NCBI GenBank assembly: GCA_963792445.1 | Contig: CAWBWO010000002.1 | Span: forward strand, 496,001 to 560,000 | DNA: 64,000 bases | DNA from: Rummeliibacillus sp963792445 | GTDB taxonomy: Bacteria; Bacillota; Bacilli; Bacillales_A; Planococcaceae | Reading direction: 5' to 3' | Shown here: positions 44,267-53,693 of the stretch, in pieces | Layout: each line of letters opens with the position of its first letter | Position numbering within the stretch: position 1 is the first letter of the stretch | Program-made: the position numbers and the translations under genes | The notes under the pieces: model-generated | Seen by the model: the letters and a program-made list of their open reading frames with translations, nothing else | Databases searched by the model: none | What the model was told of the DNA's origin: nothing

Positions 44267-44532
44267 ATACCTCGTCACTCCTTGATGAAATTCTACTGCT
44301 AATAATACGTAAAATTTTAGCGGTTTAAAATACGTATCTAATTATCATATCTAAAAGACACTGTTTTTCAAAATAATTAGTACTAAAAACGTATGCCTAT
44401 TTTGTTATGGAATTCGATAATAACTTTGATATTATCAAATGTTGCAATTTAGTGACATAATCTAGATGTCGACCGAAAGTTGTAACATTTAACAGATATT
44501 TAGTCATGACAAGATATAGTAAGGAGTCAATC

Positions 44533-45846
44533 ATGGGTACAATAGGTATTTTGATTGCGATTGTTCTGATCATCATTTTAGCAATGAAAGGATTTAGTAT
44601 TGTTTTCGTTGCTCCAATAGCATCAATTATCGTAATCGTTTCGAATAGTATGAATTTCTTTCCTTCATTAATAGGAACTGAACATTCATTTATGACTGGT
44701 TTATCAGGATTTTTGATTAACTATTTCGCAGTCTTTTTATTAGGAGCAATTTTAGCTCAGTATATTGAAAAAAGTGGTGCAGCTCAAGCGATTGCACAAA
44801 AAGTATTAAAAATTACAGGGACAGAAAAACCATTCTCGGTTCTGTTAGCGATTTTTGTAATTAGTGCAATTTTAACTTTTGGTGGAATTAGTTTATTCGT
44901 CGTATTGTTTGTAATTATTCCACTTTCAAAACCATTATTTAAGCAATTAAATATTGCGTGGAATTTAGTAGTGATTCCGATCTTTTTAGGGATAGGTACA
45001 TTCACAATGACAATGCTACCAGGTACTCCTTCTATTCAAAACGTAGTACCTACAAAATATTTAGGCACTACTTTAACAGCAGCACCTTTACTTGGTATTG
45101 TTGCTTCAATTGTCGCAATTGTAGTCGGTGTATGGTATATGAGAAATACCTTGAATAAAAGTTTGAAAAATGGAGAAACATTTGCTCCATATGAAGATCA
45201 AAATGAACAACAAATGGAATTGAAAGATAAAATCCCTTCCTTCTTTGTAAGTATCCTTCCAATTCTAGTTCTCATCGTAATTATCTTCGTAGGTAGTGCA
45301 ATGAAAATTGATAATATCGTGTTAATGGGTCTAGCAGCCGCTATTCTAGTTTCTTGCATCGTATTCAATCGCTACATTCCATCTCATAAGCAAGCTTTAA
45401 GTTTAGGAGCTAACGGTTCAATCCAACCGATATTCTTTACTGCAGCAGCTGTGGCATTTGGTGTTGTTATTACAATGGCACCAGGATTTAAAGTAATTTC
45501 AGATTTTATTTTAGGAATCCCTGGCAATCCATTAATTAGTTTAACAATCGCATCTACAGCCTTAGGGGCAATTACTGGTTCAGCTTCTGGTGGTTTGGGG
45601 ATTGCTATGGAAGCGTTTGCGAAATCTTATCTAGCAATGGGAGTAAATCCAGAAGCTATGCATAGAATATCTGCAATTGCATCAGCAGTTTTCACTGGGC
45701 TACCACATGCAGGCGCAATTCTTTCATTATTTGCTTTAACAGGTTTAACACATAAAAATTCATTTAGATATTCATTTATGATTATGACTATACCAAACTT
45801 ATTAGCGTTAATCGTTGCTTTAGTTTTGGGAATTATCATATATTAA
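44533..45846 (+). CDS. GntP-family organic acid permease, cluster B
   Basis: A 437-residue paralogue of the cluster A permease with long identical stretches: APIASIIVIVSNSMNFF, FKQLNIAWNLV, MTMLPGTPSIQNVVPT, YLGTTLTAAPLLGI, ILGIPGNPLISL. AAGGAG lies 6 nt before the ATG at 44533; the upstream in-frame ATG at 44506 lacks a site. It is followed after 24 nt by SDR-2, so permease and dehydrogenase are directly cotranscribed here. Two differing permeases of one family suggest different affinities or substrates for closely related hydroxy acids. Confidence 0.87.
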   Translation: MGTIGILIAIVLIIILAMKGFSIVFVAPIASIIVIVSNSMNFFPSLIGTEHSFMTGLSGFLINYFAVFLLGAILAQYIEKSGAAQAIAQKVLKITGTEKPFSVLLAIFVISAILTFGGISLFVVLFVIIPLSKPLFKQLNIAWNLVVIPIFLGIGTFTMTMLPGTPSIQNVVPTKYLGTTLTAAPLLGIVASIVAIVVGVWYMRNTLNKSLKNGETFAPYEDQNEQQMELKDKIPSFFVSILPILVLIVIIFVGSAMKIDNIVLMGLAAAILVSCIVFNRYIPSHKQALSLGANGSIQPIFFTAAAVAFGVVITMAPGFKVISDFILGIPGNPLISLTIASTALGAITGSASGGLGIAMEAFAKSYLAMGVNPEAMHRISAIASAVFTGLPHAGAILSLFALTGLTHKNSFRYSFMIMTIPNLLALIVALVLGIIIY

Positions 45847-45870
45847 AAAAATTATTTGGAGGTATTCAAC

Positions 45871-46631
45871 ATGAGTAATACTAATCGTACAGTAATCGTA
45901 ACAGGAGCAGCACAAGGTATCGGTCATGCAATTGCAAAAGGATTTGTTGAAAACGGCGATTTCGTAGCTATTTTTGACTTAAATGAAGAAGCAGCAATTG
46001 CCGCAGCAAAAGAACTAGGAAATGCTAAAGGTTATAAAGTAAACGTTGCTGATGAAGCAAGCGTAAAAGCAGCTGTTGATGCAGTCATCGCAGAACGTGG
46101 ATCTATCGAAGTTCTTGTTAATAACGCTGGTTTACAATTCATTTCTCCAATTGAAGAATTCCCTGTAGAAAAATGGGATTTAGTTGTAGATGTAATCTTA
46201 AAAGGAACATTCCTTCTAACAAAAGCAGTATTACCAACAATGCAAGAAGCAAAATATGGTCGTATCATTAATATCTCTTCTGCACACGGTCGTATTCCAG
46301 ATGCTTACAAATCAGCATACTGTGCAGCAAAATATGGTCAAGTTGGTTTCACTCAAGTAACAGCTCTTGAAAATGCACAAAAAGGTATTACATGTAACAC
46401 AATCATGCCTGGACCAGTTCATACTGAATTAATTGACAAACAACTTCCAAACTTAGCTGAAAAAGATGGTACTACAATGTAGAAGAAGCATTAAACCATC
46501 ATATCCTAGGTAAACAATGGATGAAACGTTTACTTGAACCATCTGAAATTGCAGCAACTGCCATTTTCTTAGCATCAGATGGTGCAGCAGCTATTACAGG
46601 TGAAGGTATCGGCGTTACTGGTGGTATCTAA
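45871..46631 (+). pseudogene. 3-hydroxybutyrate dehydrogenase-like SDR, cluster B (frameshifted)
   Basis: Close paralogue of the SDR at 41524, keeping TGAAQGIG, NNAGLQFISP and the active-site layout NISSAHGRIPDAYKSAYCAAK. The frame breaks at KDGTTM* (ACTACAATGTAGAAG, 46471-46485). The other frame continues EEALNHHILGKQWMKRLLEP to ITGEGIGVTGGI, stopping at 46631, exactly where the paralogue ends. One missing or two extra bases would explain it. GGAGG lies 8 nt before the ATG at 45871. If real, the protein loses its last ~50 residues, which complete the substrate pocket and tetramer interface. Confidence 0.85.
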
Positions 46632-46680
46632 TCTTAGTTCACAAACTAAATTTTAAAACATTTAAGCAATCTATATTGAC

Positions 46681-46722
46681 TTAGCATCTCTATTACAAAT
46701 TGATAATAGAGATGCTTTTTTT
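46681..46722 (+). terminator. Terminator of cluster B
   Basis: AGCATCTCTATT pairs with AATAGAGATGCT, then T7. Confidence 0.85.
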
Positions 46723-46927
46723 ATTTAATGATTCTTTCGTCTGTAGTAAAAACCAAATACTTTGGAATTGAATTGATACACATTTGAAATAGTTATGAAA
46801 ATATGCAACCAAAATCTTGTTCATAAAGTCTATTATGTTAGCTTAAATTATACCCGGGACTTTATTTCTAATCGACAGAGGAGTATAGTATTCAAGTTAA
46901 AAAGAAATAGAAAAGAAGGTTTAATGT

Positions 46928-47811
46928 GTGTCTACATTCTTGCAACTTAATACAATCTTTATAAGTATTGTGATAGAAGCATTACCATTTGTATTGATTG
47001 GTGTTTTTATATCTGGAATCATTCAAATGTTTGTTACACCGCAAATGATCGCTAAAATAGTACCTAAAAATAGAGTACTAGGTGTATTATATGGGACAGT
47101 CATTGGCGTATTGTTCCCAGCTTGTGAATGTGGCATTATTCCAATTGTCCATCGTTTACTTAAAAAGGGTGTACCACTGCATGTAGCAATTCCATTTATG
47201 CTGACAGGGCCAATTATTAACCCAATTGTGTTATTTTCAACTTTTATTGCATTCGGTAACAGTTGGCAAATGGTATGGTATCGTGGTGGATTAGCGATAG
47301 TCGTAGCATTTGTTATTGGAATTATTCTTTCATATCCAATATAAAGGTACAACACAATTACTAGATGAAGATGAACATCATCACGAGCATGATCATGAAC
47401 ATGAGCAGCACAACTCTTTGGCAAAAGTTCTTAGGGACGTTGAATCATGCAGTAGAAGAATTCTTTTCAGTTGGTAAATATTTAATCATTGGTGCATTCA
47501 TTGCAGCATCTATGCAAATTTTTGTTAAAACATCTGTTTTAATGGAACTTGGCCAAACGAAGGCAACTTCTTCATTAGTCATGATGGCTTTAGCTTTTGT
47601 ATTATCATTATGCTCAGAGGCAGATGCTTTTATCGCTGCATCATTTAGAGGAACATTCTCCACATCAGCTTTAGTGGCTTTCTTGTTAATCGGGCCAATG
47701 GTGGATATAAAGAATTTACTTATGATGCTACAAACATTTAAAAAGAAATTTATAGCAGTGCTGATTTTGTATATTGTACTACTCGTATTTATCAGCTCTA
47801 TGCTAGTCTAG
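46928..47811 (+). pseudogene. UPF0718/DUF318 permease, YcgR-like (frameshifted)
   Basis: Membrane permease with two four-helix halves. The first frame has VIEALPFVLIGVFISGIIQMF, the conserved LFPACECGIIPIVHRLLKKG and MLTGPIINPIVLFSTFIAF. The last frame has LIIGAFIAASMQIFV, LSLCSEADAFIAASF and LLIGPMVDIKNLLMML, the family's second signature. Between them the third frame encodes DEDEHHHEHDHEHEQHN, a His-rich loop. Two 1-nt insertions (one in TATCCAAT near 47336, one near 47415) break the gene. GTG start at 46928 with AAGG eight nt before. In B. subtilis the pair ycgR-ycgQ has the same order. The His-rich loop suggests a metal substrate (inference). Confidence 0.85.
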
Positions 47812-47824
47812 GAGGAGGAAAACG

Positions 47825-48703
47825 ATGATTCGAGCATTACTTTTAATGGGATTCACGTATTTCTTTTATTACCTCTATGCATCAGGCGATAATGCGAAAT
47901 ACATTAATATGAAATATCAATATATCAATATATTAGGAATTATTCTATTTGCAATCTTAACAATCGTACAAATTGTCAATATGGCTAAAGGTGAACCAAA
48001 AGTTGAATGTGATTGTGGACATGACCATGTACATGAAAAAGATCAGCCATGGTGGAAACGGATTTTTATTTATGGTGTCTTCATCTTCCCGTTAATTACA
48101 GGGCTATGCTTACCAATTGCTACGCTGGATTCTACAGTAGTGAGATCAAAAGGATTTTCATTCCAATCAATTAATACGCTTCAAAAAGGAGATCAGTTTA
48201 TAAAACCACAATATTTAAAACCTGATACAAGTGTATTTTTTGGCAAAGACGGTTATCTAGACTTAATGCAACAAGAATTGGATGAGTTTTCTAAGATGAG
48301 TCCTGTTGCCCTAAATGATAATAATTTCTTGATGGGTATGGAAACTTTATATAATTTTCCTGGTGAATTCATGGGTAAAACAGTTTCGTACAAAGGTTTT
48401 ATCTATCATGGTGATGATGGAAAATTAGGAAAAAATCAAGTATTTATCCTACGATTTGGCGTAATCCACTGTATTGCAGATGCTGGTGTTTACGGAATGC
48501 TTGTACAACTTCCAAAGGGTCAACAATTCAAAAACGATGAATGGGTGAATGTAGAAGGTAAACTATCAACAACCTATTATCAACCGTTCAAATCCAATAT
48601 CCCGTATCTTGTGGTATCGAAAATTGAAAAAACGGCTAAACCAGATGAGCCATATACGTTCCGTGGTTATGATAATCCAAATGTCAAAAAACAAAATAAC
48701 TAA
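47825..48703 (+). CDS. TIGR03943-family (YcgQ-like) membrane-anchored protein
   Basis: A 292-residue partner of the preceding permease (13 nt apart). Two N-terminal membrane helices (MIRALLLMGFTYFFYYLYAS and YINILGIILFAILTIVQIV), a Cys/His-rich loop (ECDCGHDHVHEKDQ, ~58-72), a third helix (IFPLITGLCLPIA), then an exported domain (~100-292) with GKTVSYKGFIYHGDD and FRFGVIHCIADAGVYGMLVQ-like core RFGVIHCIADAG. The YcgQ/YcgR pair is widespread in Firmicutes with undefined function. Cys-His-rich elements in both partners favour metal handling. AGGAGG lies about 6 nt before the ATG. Confidence 0.85.
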   Translation: MIRALLLMGFTYFFYYLYASGDNAKYINMKYQYINILGIILFAILTIVQIVNMAKGEPKVECDCGHDHVHEKDQPWWKRIFIYGVFIFPLITGLCLPIATLDSTVVRSKGFSFQSINTLQKGDQFIKPQYLKPDTSVFFGKDGYLDLMQQELDEFSKMSPVALNDNNFLMGMETLYNFPGEFMGKTVSYKGFIYHGDDGKLGKNQVFILRFGVIHCIADAGVYGMLVQLPKGQQFKNDEWVNVEGKLSTTYYQPFKSNIPYLVVSKIEKTAKPDEPYTFRGYDNPNVKKQNN

Positions 48704-48713
48704 AAGAGTTAGC

Positions 48714-48747
48714 AAAACAGTTGTTCAAATGGACAGCTGTTTTTTTC
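48714..48747 (+). terminator. Terminator of the YcgRQ-like pair
   Basis: AAACAGTTGTTC pairs imperfectly with GACAGCTGTTTTTTT. Confidence 0.7.
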
Positions 48748-48799
48748 TACGAATCTTTGCCACTCTACAGGCCATCCTAGTTACAAGGAGGTATAGAAA

Positions 48800-50020
48800 A
48801 TGGCAATAGTGATTCGAATTCTAATTTTTATCTTACTTGTAAGTTTTCATTTATCAGCAGAAGTCCATGCAGAAACGCCATTAAAAGCTGCTTTTATAAG
48901 AGACCATCAACTTTGGGTGAAAGAGGGCAATCGTGAAATACAACTGACAAAAGGGCAGAATGTAATATCCCCAAAATGGTCAAAAGATGGTCGTTTTATT
49001 GCTTATTTAAGCATCAATGTAAATGACGAAACACCATTTTTATATATCTATGATTTGAATAAAAAGGAAAGCTACCAACCATATCCTTCACTTCAAACGA
49101 CTAATTTCAAATGGTCTCCTGTCTCAAACCAACTTGCTTATAATGACGATGGCGTTTTAAATGTTACAAAAACGAAGAATGGGCGGCCGCAGGGCTTTGA
49201 TAATGTTTCATTAGGTGTGAGTGATTTTGAATGGTTTCCGAATGGAAAAGAGTTTGTCGTTTCTTCGGTTTCACAATTACTTCCTAGTGGATGGCAGCCG
49301 ATTCATCTCTTTAAAGTTCCAGTAGATGCCAACCTTGATACGAAGAAAATAAAGCCTTTTTATACGATTCAAACAAATACTGCAGACTTATTTGCAATTG
49401 ATGTCGAACAATTCAAATGGAGCGCAGATGGTAAATGGATTAGTTTTCTAGCAACTCCCACCGCATCCCTTTCTATGGATAGCAATCTTTTGAGTGTATT
49501 GTCATCAAAAGGGGAACAATTTCAAGTAATTGGTAAGATGCTAAACAAAAATGATTGGATCAAGTGGGCTCCAGTAAAAAATCAACTTGCGTTCATATCT
49601 GGTGAAGGAAGATTTTATGTCGAGAACAAAAATACAACCATTCATGATATTCCTTACCCAAACAAGCAAAAAGAATATACTCCAAAGGGTTATGTAGACC
49701 TTGATTTAGAATGGTACACTTCTCAAGATATGATTGTAGCTAGAGCAAAAGAAAATAAGCTGTGGAAAGAGGGATCAGTTCCCACTATGTTTACAGCTCT
49801 TTATCTGATTAATATAGAATCTGGTGAACAAAAGCAGATTACCTTTCCAAAGAAGAATATTGAATATGATATCAATCCACAAGTTGTCAGAACAATGATC
49901 ACTTGGTATCGTCAAACAGAAAAAAGCAACAATGGAGATGTATGGATGAAAGATGGCATAAATGGTTCCGAATCTATTTGGTTAAAAAATGTAGATGGTG
50001 CTCCAGTTTTTTATAATTAA
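48800..50020 (+). CDS. Exported TolB-like beta-propeller protein
   Basis: A 406-residue secreted protein. A signal peptide (MAIVIRILIFILLVSFHLSA, cleaved near VHA|ET) precedes repeated WSxDGxxIAY-type blades: WSKDGRFIAYLS (~64), WSPVSNQLAY (~106), WFPNGKEFVVSS (~145), WSADGKWISFLA (~211), WAPVKNQLAFIS (~255), LEWYTSQDMIVA (~300). These are TolB/PD40-like six-blade propeller repeats. Bacterial members act as extracellular binding scaffolds; no catalytic residues are evident. AAGGAGG about 8 nt before the ATG. It follows the YcgRQ pair after a terminator and may be independent. Confidence 0.8.
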   Translation: MAIVIRILIFILLVSFHLSAEVHAETPLKAAFIRDHQLWVKEGNREIQLTKGQNVISPKWSKDGRFIAYLSINVNDETPFLYIYDLNKKESYQPYPSLQTTNFKWSPVSNQLAYNDDGVLNVTKTKNGRPQGFDNVSLGVSDFEWFPNGKEFVVSSVSQLLPSGWQPIHLFKVPVDANLDTKKIKPFYTIQTNTADLFAIDVEQFKWSADGKWISFLATPTASLSMDSNLLSVLSSKGEQFQVIGKMLNKNDWIKWAPVKNQLAFISGEGRFYVENKNTTIHDIPYPNKQKEYTPKGYVDLDLEWYTSQDMIVARAKENKLWKEGSVPTMFTALYLINIESGEQKQITFPKKNIEYDINPQVVRTMITWYRQTEKSNNGDVWMKDGINGSESIWLKNVDGAPVFYN

Positions 50021-50027
50021 AGATTGT

Positions 50028-50078
50028 TTTACAAAACGGTTGTTCTTAATGAGCAGCCGTTTTGTTTTTTTGCTTATT
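50028..50078. terminator. Bidirectional terminator between propeller gene and ABC operon
   Basis: ACAAAACGGTTGTTC pairs with GAGCAGCCGTTTTGT, with a T-run. It partly overlaps the end of the minus-strand small ORF. Confidence 0.8.
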
Positions 50079-50345
50079 TTTATAAATAGCAAGGTTTTCT
50101 AAAATCTGTTCTTTAGGGGTTGTTTGTAATAATTCTTTTGCAATAAGTTCTAAAGCGTGTTTATCATTGGGGGAAAGTGTAATCGTATGTTGTTGTAGCG
50201 GATGCAAGTTTTTCACCTCAATTACATTATAAGAACATTTGTTCTTTAATTCAAGTGTTTTATATAAAGGTTTTGTGAAAAATTCGTTAAAATGTATAAT
50301 ATCCCATTCATGCAGAAAAGTTCGATTATTGCTTATATGATTCAA
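50046..50345 (-). CDS. Small hypothetical protein at the end of the ABC operon
   Basis: A 99-codon frame starting at a TTG that overlaps the ABC ATPase stop by 4 nt. It reads NHISNNRTFLHEWDIIHFNE, then a predicted helix-rich end (DKHALELIAKELLQTTPKEQ, ILENLAIYKNKQ). No family recognised, no signal peptide. The overlap and the terminator just after it argue for a real last gene. The TTG start and lack of an obvious RBS argue against. It may be a fragment. Confidence 0.4.
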   Translation of the reverse strand: MNHISNNRTFLHEWDIIHFNEFFTKPLYKTLELKNKCSYNVIEVKNLHPLQQHTITLSPNDKHALELIAKELLQTTPKEQILENLAIYKNKQKNKTAAH

Positions 50346-51070
50346 TGATTTAATACTTTAGATAAAAATGATTTTGCTCGATCAGATTTGGGATTTGAAA
50401 AGAATTCTTCAGGAGAAGCAACCTCGACAATTTTACCGTCTGCCATAAATACAATTTGATCACAGATTTCTTTTGCAAAGCCCATTTCATGCGTGACAAC
50501 AACCAATGTCATACCCTCATTTGCCAATTTTCGAATTGCATCTAACACCTCTTTGACCATCTCAGGATCAAGCGCTGAAGTGGGTTCATCAAAAAGCATC
50601 ACATGTGGATCCATTGCTAGAGCTCTTGCGATGGCTACTCGTTGTTGTTGGCCACCAGATAATCGAGAAGGGTATGCATCCATTTTGTCACCTAGACCTA
50701 ATGAGGTGAGGAGTTTTTCACCTTGAGCAATCGCTTCCTCTTTTGAAATTCCTTTTACTTTGATTGGGGCAATCGTTACGTTTTCTAATGCCGTTAAAAA
50801 CGGATACAAATTAAAGTTTTGAAAAACAAATCCTATGTTTGTTCGCACTTTATTGATATTTGCCTTTTTTTGATGAATTGAATAATTTTCAACTAGTATT
50901 TCACCACTGTCGATTGTTTCTAAAGCATTAATGGTACGAATAAGCGTTGATTTACCAGCACCACTTGGCCCAATGATTGCAATGACACTAGACTTCTCAA
51001 TAGTTAAATCTATATTTTCTAAAACAGTATTTTTCCCAAATTTCTTGGAAACATTCTTGATAGAAATCAT
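50342..51070 (-). CDS. Polar amino-acid ABC transporter ATPase
   Basis: A 242-residue cytosolic ATPase of the GlnQ/ArtM/TcyC family energising the adjacent permease. Walker A is GPSGAGKST, the Q loop FVFQNFNLYPFLT, signature LSGGQQQRVAIARAL, Walker B VMLFDEPTSALDPE, and the H loop VTHEMGF. The ATG at 51070 has AGGGGTG six nt upstream; the longer in-frame start at 51094 would overlap the permease end. Operon order on the minus strand is binding protein, permease, ATPase, small ORF. Substrate class (polar amino acid or cystine) is inferred from family only. Confidence 0.92.
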   Translation of the reverse strand: MISIKNVSKKFGKNTVLENIDLTIEKSSVIAIIGPSGAGKSTLIRTINALETIDSGEILVENYSIHQKKANINKVRTNIGFVFQNFNLYPFLTALENVTIAPIKVKGISKEEAIAQGEKLLTSLGLGDKMDAYPSRLSGGQQQRVAIARALAMDPHVMLFDEPTSALDPEMVKEVLDAIRKLANEGMTLVVVTHEMGFAKEICDQIVFMADGKIVEVASPEEFFSNPKSDRAKSFLSKVLNH

Positions 51071-51083
51071 CCAATTCACCCCT

Positions 51084-51746
51084 TTAAAACTCATTTTTTA
51101 ATAATCTTTTTTCAAATTGCCGTATGATGAGTGACAAGATAAAAGTCATTGCAAAATATAAAACCGCAACAAATGACCATATTTCAATATAGCGATATGA
51201 TACTGCTGCTAAGTTCGTTGCTTTTAATGTCAAATCTACTGCAGAAATAGTAGATACGAGAGAAGAGTCTTTGATTAATAATATAAATTGAGATGCCATG
51301 GGTGGTAATGTTTTGCGAATCGCTTGAGGTAAAATAATGAGTTTCATCGCTTGAAGATGAGACATCCCTGATGAACGGGCAGCTTCCATTTGTCCTTTTG
51401 GAATAGACTGTATTCCGCCCCTAACAATTTCCGCAATAAAAGCTGCTGAGAATATTGACAAAGAGAAAATGGAACCCCAAAACGAACCTAATTTCAAAAA
51501 TTGACCTAAGACAAAATAAATCCAAATTAAAATAACAATTAACGGGATACCGCGCATGATTTCTACATAGGTAGACGAAAGAAAATAGATGATTCGATTT
51601 TTGGAGATTCGTCCAATCCCAACAATGATGCCAAGAGGAATTGCAAATAAAAGGGAAATAGCTGAAATTTTAAGAGTAAGTAGCATCCCTACCCAAAAAA
51701 TATCCAGGTTATCCGTAATGACACTCCAGTCTGGTTGATAAATCAT
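51084..51746 (-). CDS. Polar amino-acid ABC transporter permease
   Basis: A 220-residue HisM/GlnP-type inner-membrane permease with five membrane segments. It has the conserved VEIMRGIPLIVILIWIYF, FIAEIVRGGIQSIPKGQMEAA and the EAA loop GMSHLQAMKLIILPQAIRKTLPP that docks on the ATPase. The RBS AAAGGGG lies about 8 nt before the ATG. It lies 77 nt after the (frameshifted) binding-protein gene and 13 nt before the ATPase start. A single permease suggests a homodimer. Confidence 0.92.
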   Translation of the reverse strand: MIYQPDWSVITDNLDIFWVGMLLTLKISAISLLFAIPLGIIVGIGRISKNRIIYFLSSTYVEIMRGIPLIVILIWIYFVLGQFLKLGSFWGSIFSLSIFSAAFIAEIVRGGIQSIPKGQMEAARSSGMSHLQAMKLIILPQAIRKTLPPMASQFILLIKDSSLVSTISAVDLTLKATNLAAVSYRYIEIWSFVAVLYFAMTFILSLIIRQFEKRLLKNEF

Positions 51747-51823
51747 AAAGTATAACCCCTTTCATAGTAGATATAAATCATTGAAAAGTAGGAAGAAAGC
51801 GAACTTTCTTCCTAACAAATCAG

Positions 51824-52658
51824 TTATTCAGGTTCTACTTTATTGTTGATATTTTTATACCACTCATCACTTTCAAACCAGTAGTTTCTTGATTTTAGTT
51901 CATCTGGACCATCAATGTAACTATATAAGAATGAATTCAACCATTGGACAGTTTTTAAATCATCATGTTTCACCGCAATGCCTAGGTTTTCAGCTGAAAT
52001 TTGATTATCAATTATTCTCGACTTGCCGTTTTCTTTACTCCAAATACGAACGGCTGATTCGTCATAAACAACCCCATCAATTTGACCAGAAATCATCGCA
52101 AGTGCTGCTGCAGGCATTTCTTTGTAATCTTTGATTTCTGCATTTTTAAACGTATTCTTTGTGATTAATTGACCTGTAGTTCCCACGACAGTTGCAATTT
52201 TGTTTCCTTTTTTGTCTAGGTCTGTCCAAACTTTTGTCGATGTATCAGTGCTTGGAACTAATGCTACTTGCTTTGTTTTAAAATAGGGATTTGCAAAACT
52301 TACTGATAGTGCGCGAGGTCCAGTAATCGTCATACCTGAAATAATCATATCGATTTCGCCAACTTGAAGCGCTGCAATTAACCCATCAAAAGAATACGGT
52401 TTAAACTCAACATCCACACCAAGCGCTTTCCCAATCGCTTTTGCTGTATCAATGTCATATCCAACATATTTTCCTTTCAAGATCCATCATTTCTAACGGT
52501 GCATAACCTGGTGCTGTCCCAATCACCAATTTCTTATTTTTCTTCACTTTTTCAATCGTAGAAACACTTTTTGAATCACTACCATCAGTGGTTGAACCTC
52601 CACATGCTGTTAAAATAGCGGAACATATTAATACCAAAATAAAAAATAATTTCTTCAT
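51824..52658 (-). pseudogene. Polar amino-acid ABC transporter binding lipoprotein (frameshifted)
   Basis: Substrate-binding lipoprotein: signal peptide MKKLFFILVLICSAILTAC with lipobox LTAC. The mature family-3 solute-binding fold begins KKNKKLVIGTAPGYAPLEM and continues GYDIDTAKAIGKALGVDVEF, GLIAALQVGEIDMIISGMTI and NIAV-like region LGIAVKHDD. The frame shifts at MMDL|KGKYVGYD because of one extra base in GATCTTGAAAGG (~52475). The start at 52658 has GAGGAGG seven nt upstream. As read the protein would be only ~45 residues; the rest of the operon is intact, so an error is likely. Confidence 0.85.
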
Positions 52659-53016
52659 CCAAATTCCTCCTCTACTAGTATTCGATATTTTTGAAACAAA
52701 CTTTTGAATAAAAGATCGATGGATCATCTCTTAAACAATTTCTAAATTATATGCAAGGTTATTGAGAAATATATTTCGAATCTATTAAAAAATATAGATT
52801 GTTAAATTACATTTGAAATATAACTTTGGCTCTTCACCAAAATATGAGCTTTTGTACCGTTAATATAATTAGTCAAGCATTTGATTTTAATAATGATTCA
52901 TAATTTCATGTAAAAATATATTCATTTACATTTCTAAGAAATTGGTAAAATAAAGATATTCTATTTCAAATTTTCTGATAAAATAGAGACTATACTGTGT
53001 AGAAAGAGGTGATTCT

Positions 53017-53644
53017 GTGGAACATTATTGGCTATTTGTGATGATGTGTATTTTCCTCATCTTATTACCTGGACCTGATACGGCGATCGCGACAAAAAAT
53101 ACATTAACGATAGGGAAAAAAGGAGGGTTAACAACTCTTTTTGGCACTTGTTGTGCGTTACTCATTCATACATTAGCAGCTGTATTAGGGTTGTCCGCAA
53201 TTATTGCCAAATCCGCATTGGTTTTCTCTATTTTTAAAGTAGTAGGTGGGGTTTATTTAATCTATTTGGGTGTGAAGACATTCATCTCGATGCGAAAACA
53301 AAAGCAAGATGGAAGCGATTTAGACGAGAATGATCGTGCAATCTGAGGATCAATCATGCTTTAAGCAAGGCTTTTTAACGAATTTAATGAATCCTAAAGT
53401 GGCCGTGTTCTTTTTGACTTTCTTACCGCAATTCGTACAATCAAATGAACAAACCTGGTTGCCATTTATATCGCTTGGGTTGACATATGTTGTGTTAACA
53501 GCAATCTGGTTTGTACTTTATATATTGCTATTAAATGCTATTCGAACGTTTATGATGAAGCCAAAGACGCAGTTAGCTGTAGAAGGAATTACCGGAACTG
53601 TATTAGTAGGCTTTGGAATTAAATTAGCAATGGAAAAGTTGTGA
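53017..53644 (+). pseudogene. LysE/RhtB-family amino-acid exporter (frameshifted)
   Basis: A ~205-residue, six-helix exporter. It starts with the family hallmark MCIFLILLPGPDTAIATKNTL and continues GLTTLFGTCCALLIHTLAAVLG and VGGVYLIYLGVKTF. After DENDR the frame shifts (one extra base near 53334-53340). The other frame continues QSEDQSCFKQGFLTNLMNPKVAVFF through to EGITGTVLVGFGIKLAMEKL. GTG start with AGAGGTG about 6 nt upstream. LysE proteins export basic or neutral amino acids; the substrate is unknown. The preceding ~350 bp hold only AT-rich sequence and no gene I can support. Confidence 0.85.
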
Positions 53645-53693
53645 AATTTGTTATATTGAAATATTAATATAGTGAGAGAGAAGTGAGTCTAAG

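Noticed and set aside
44281..44532. LysR operator in the cluster B upstream region (AATACGTA-type motifs)
   Set aside because: Several AATACGTA-like sites occur, but spacing differs from ATAC/GTAT pairs near the other LysR genes, so no consistent operator could be defined.
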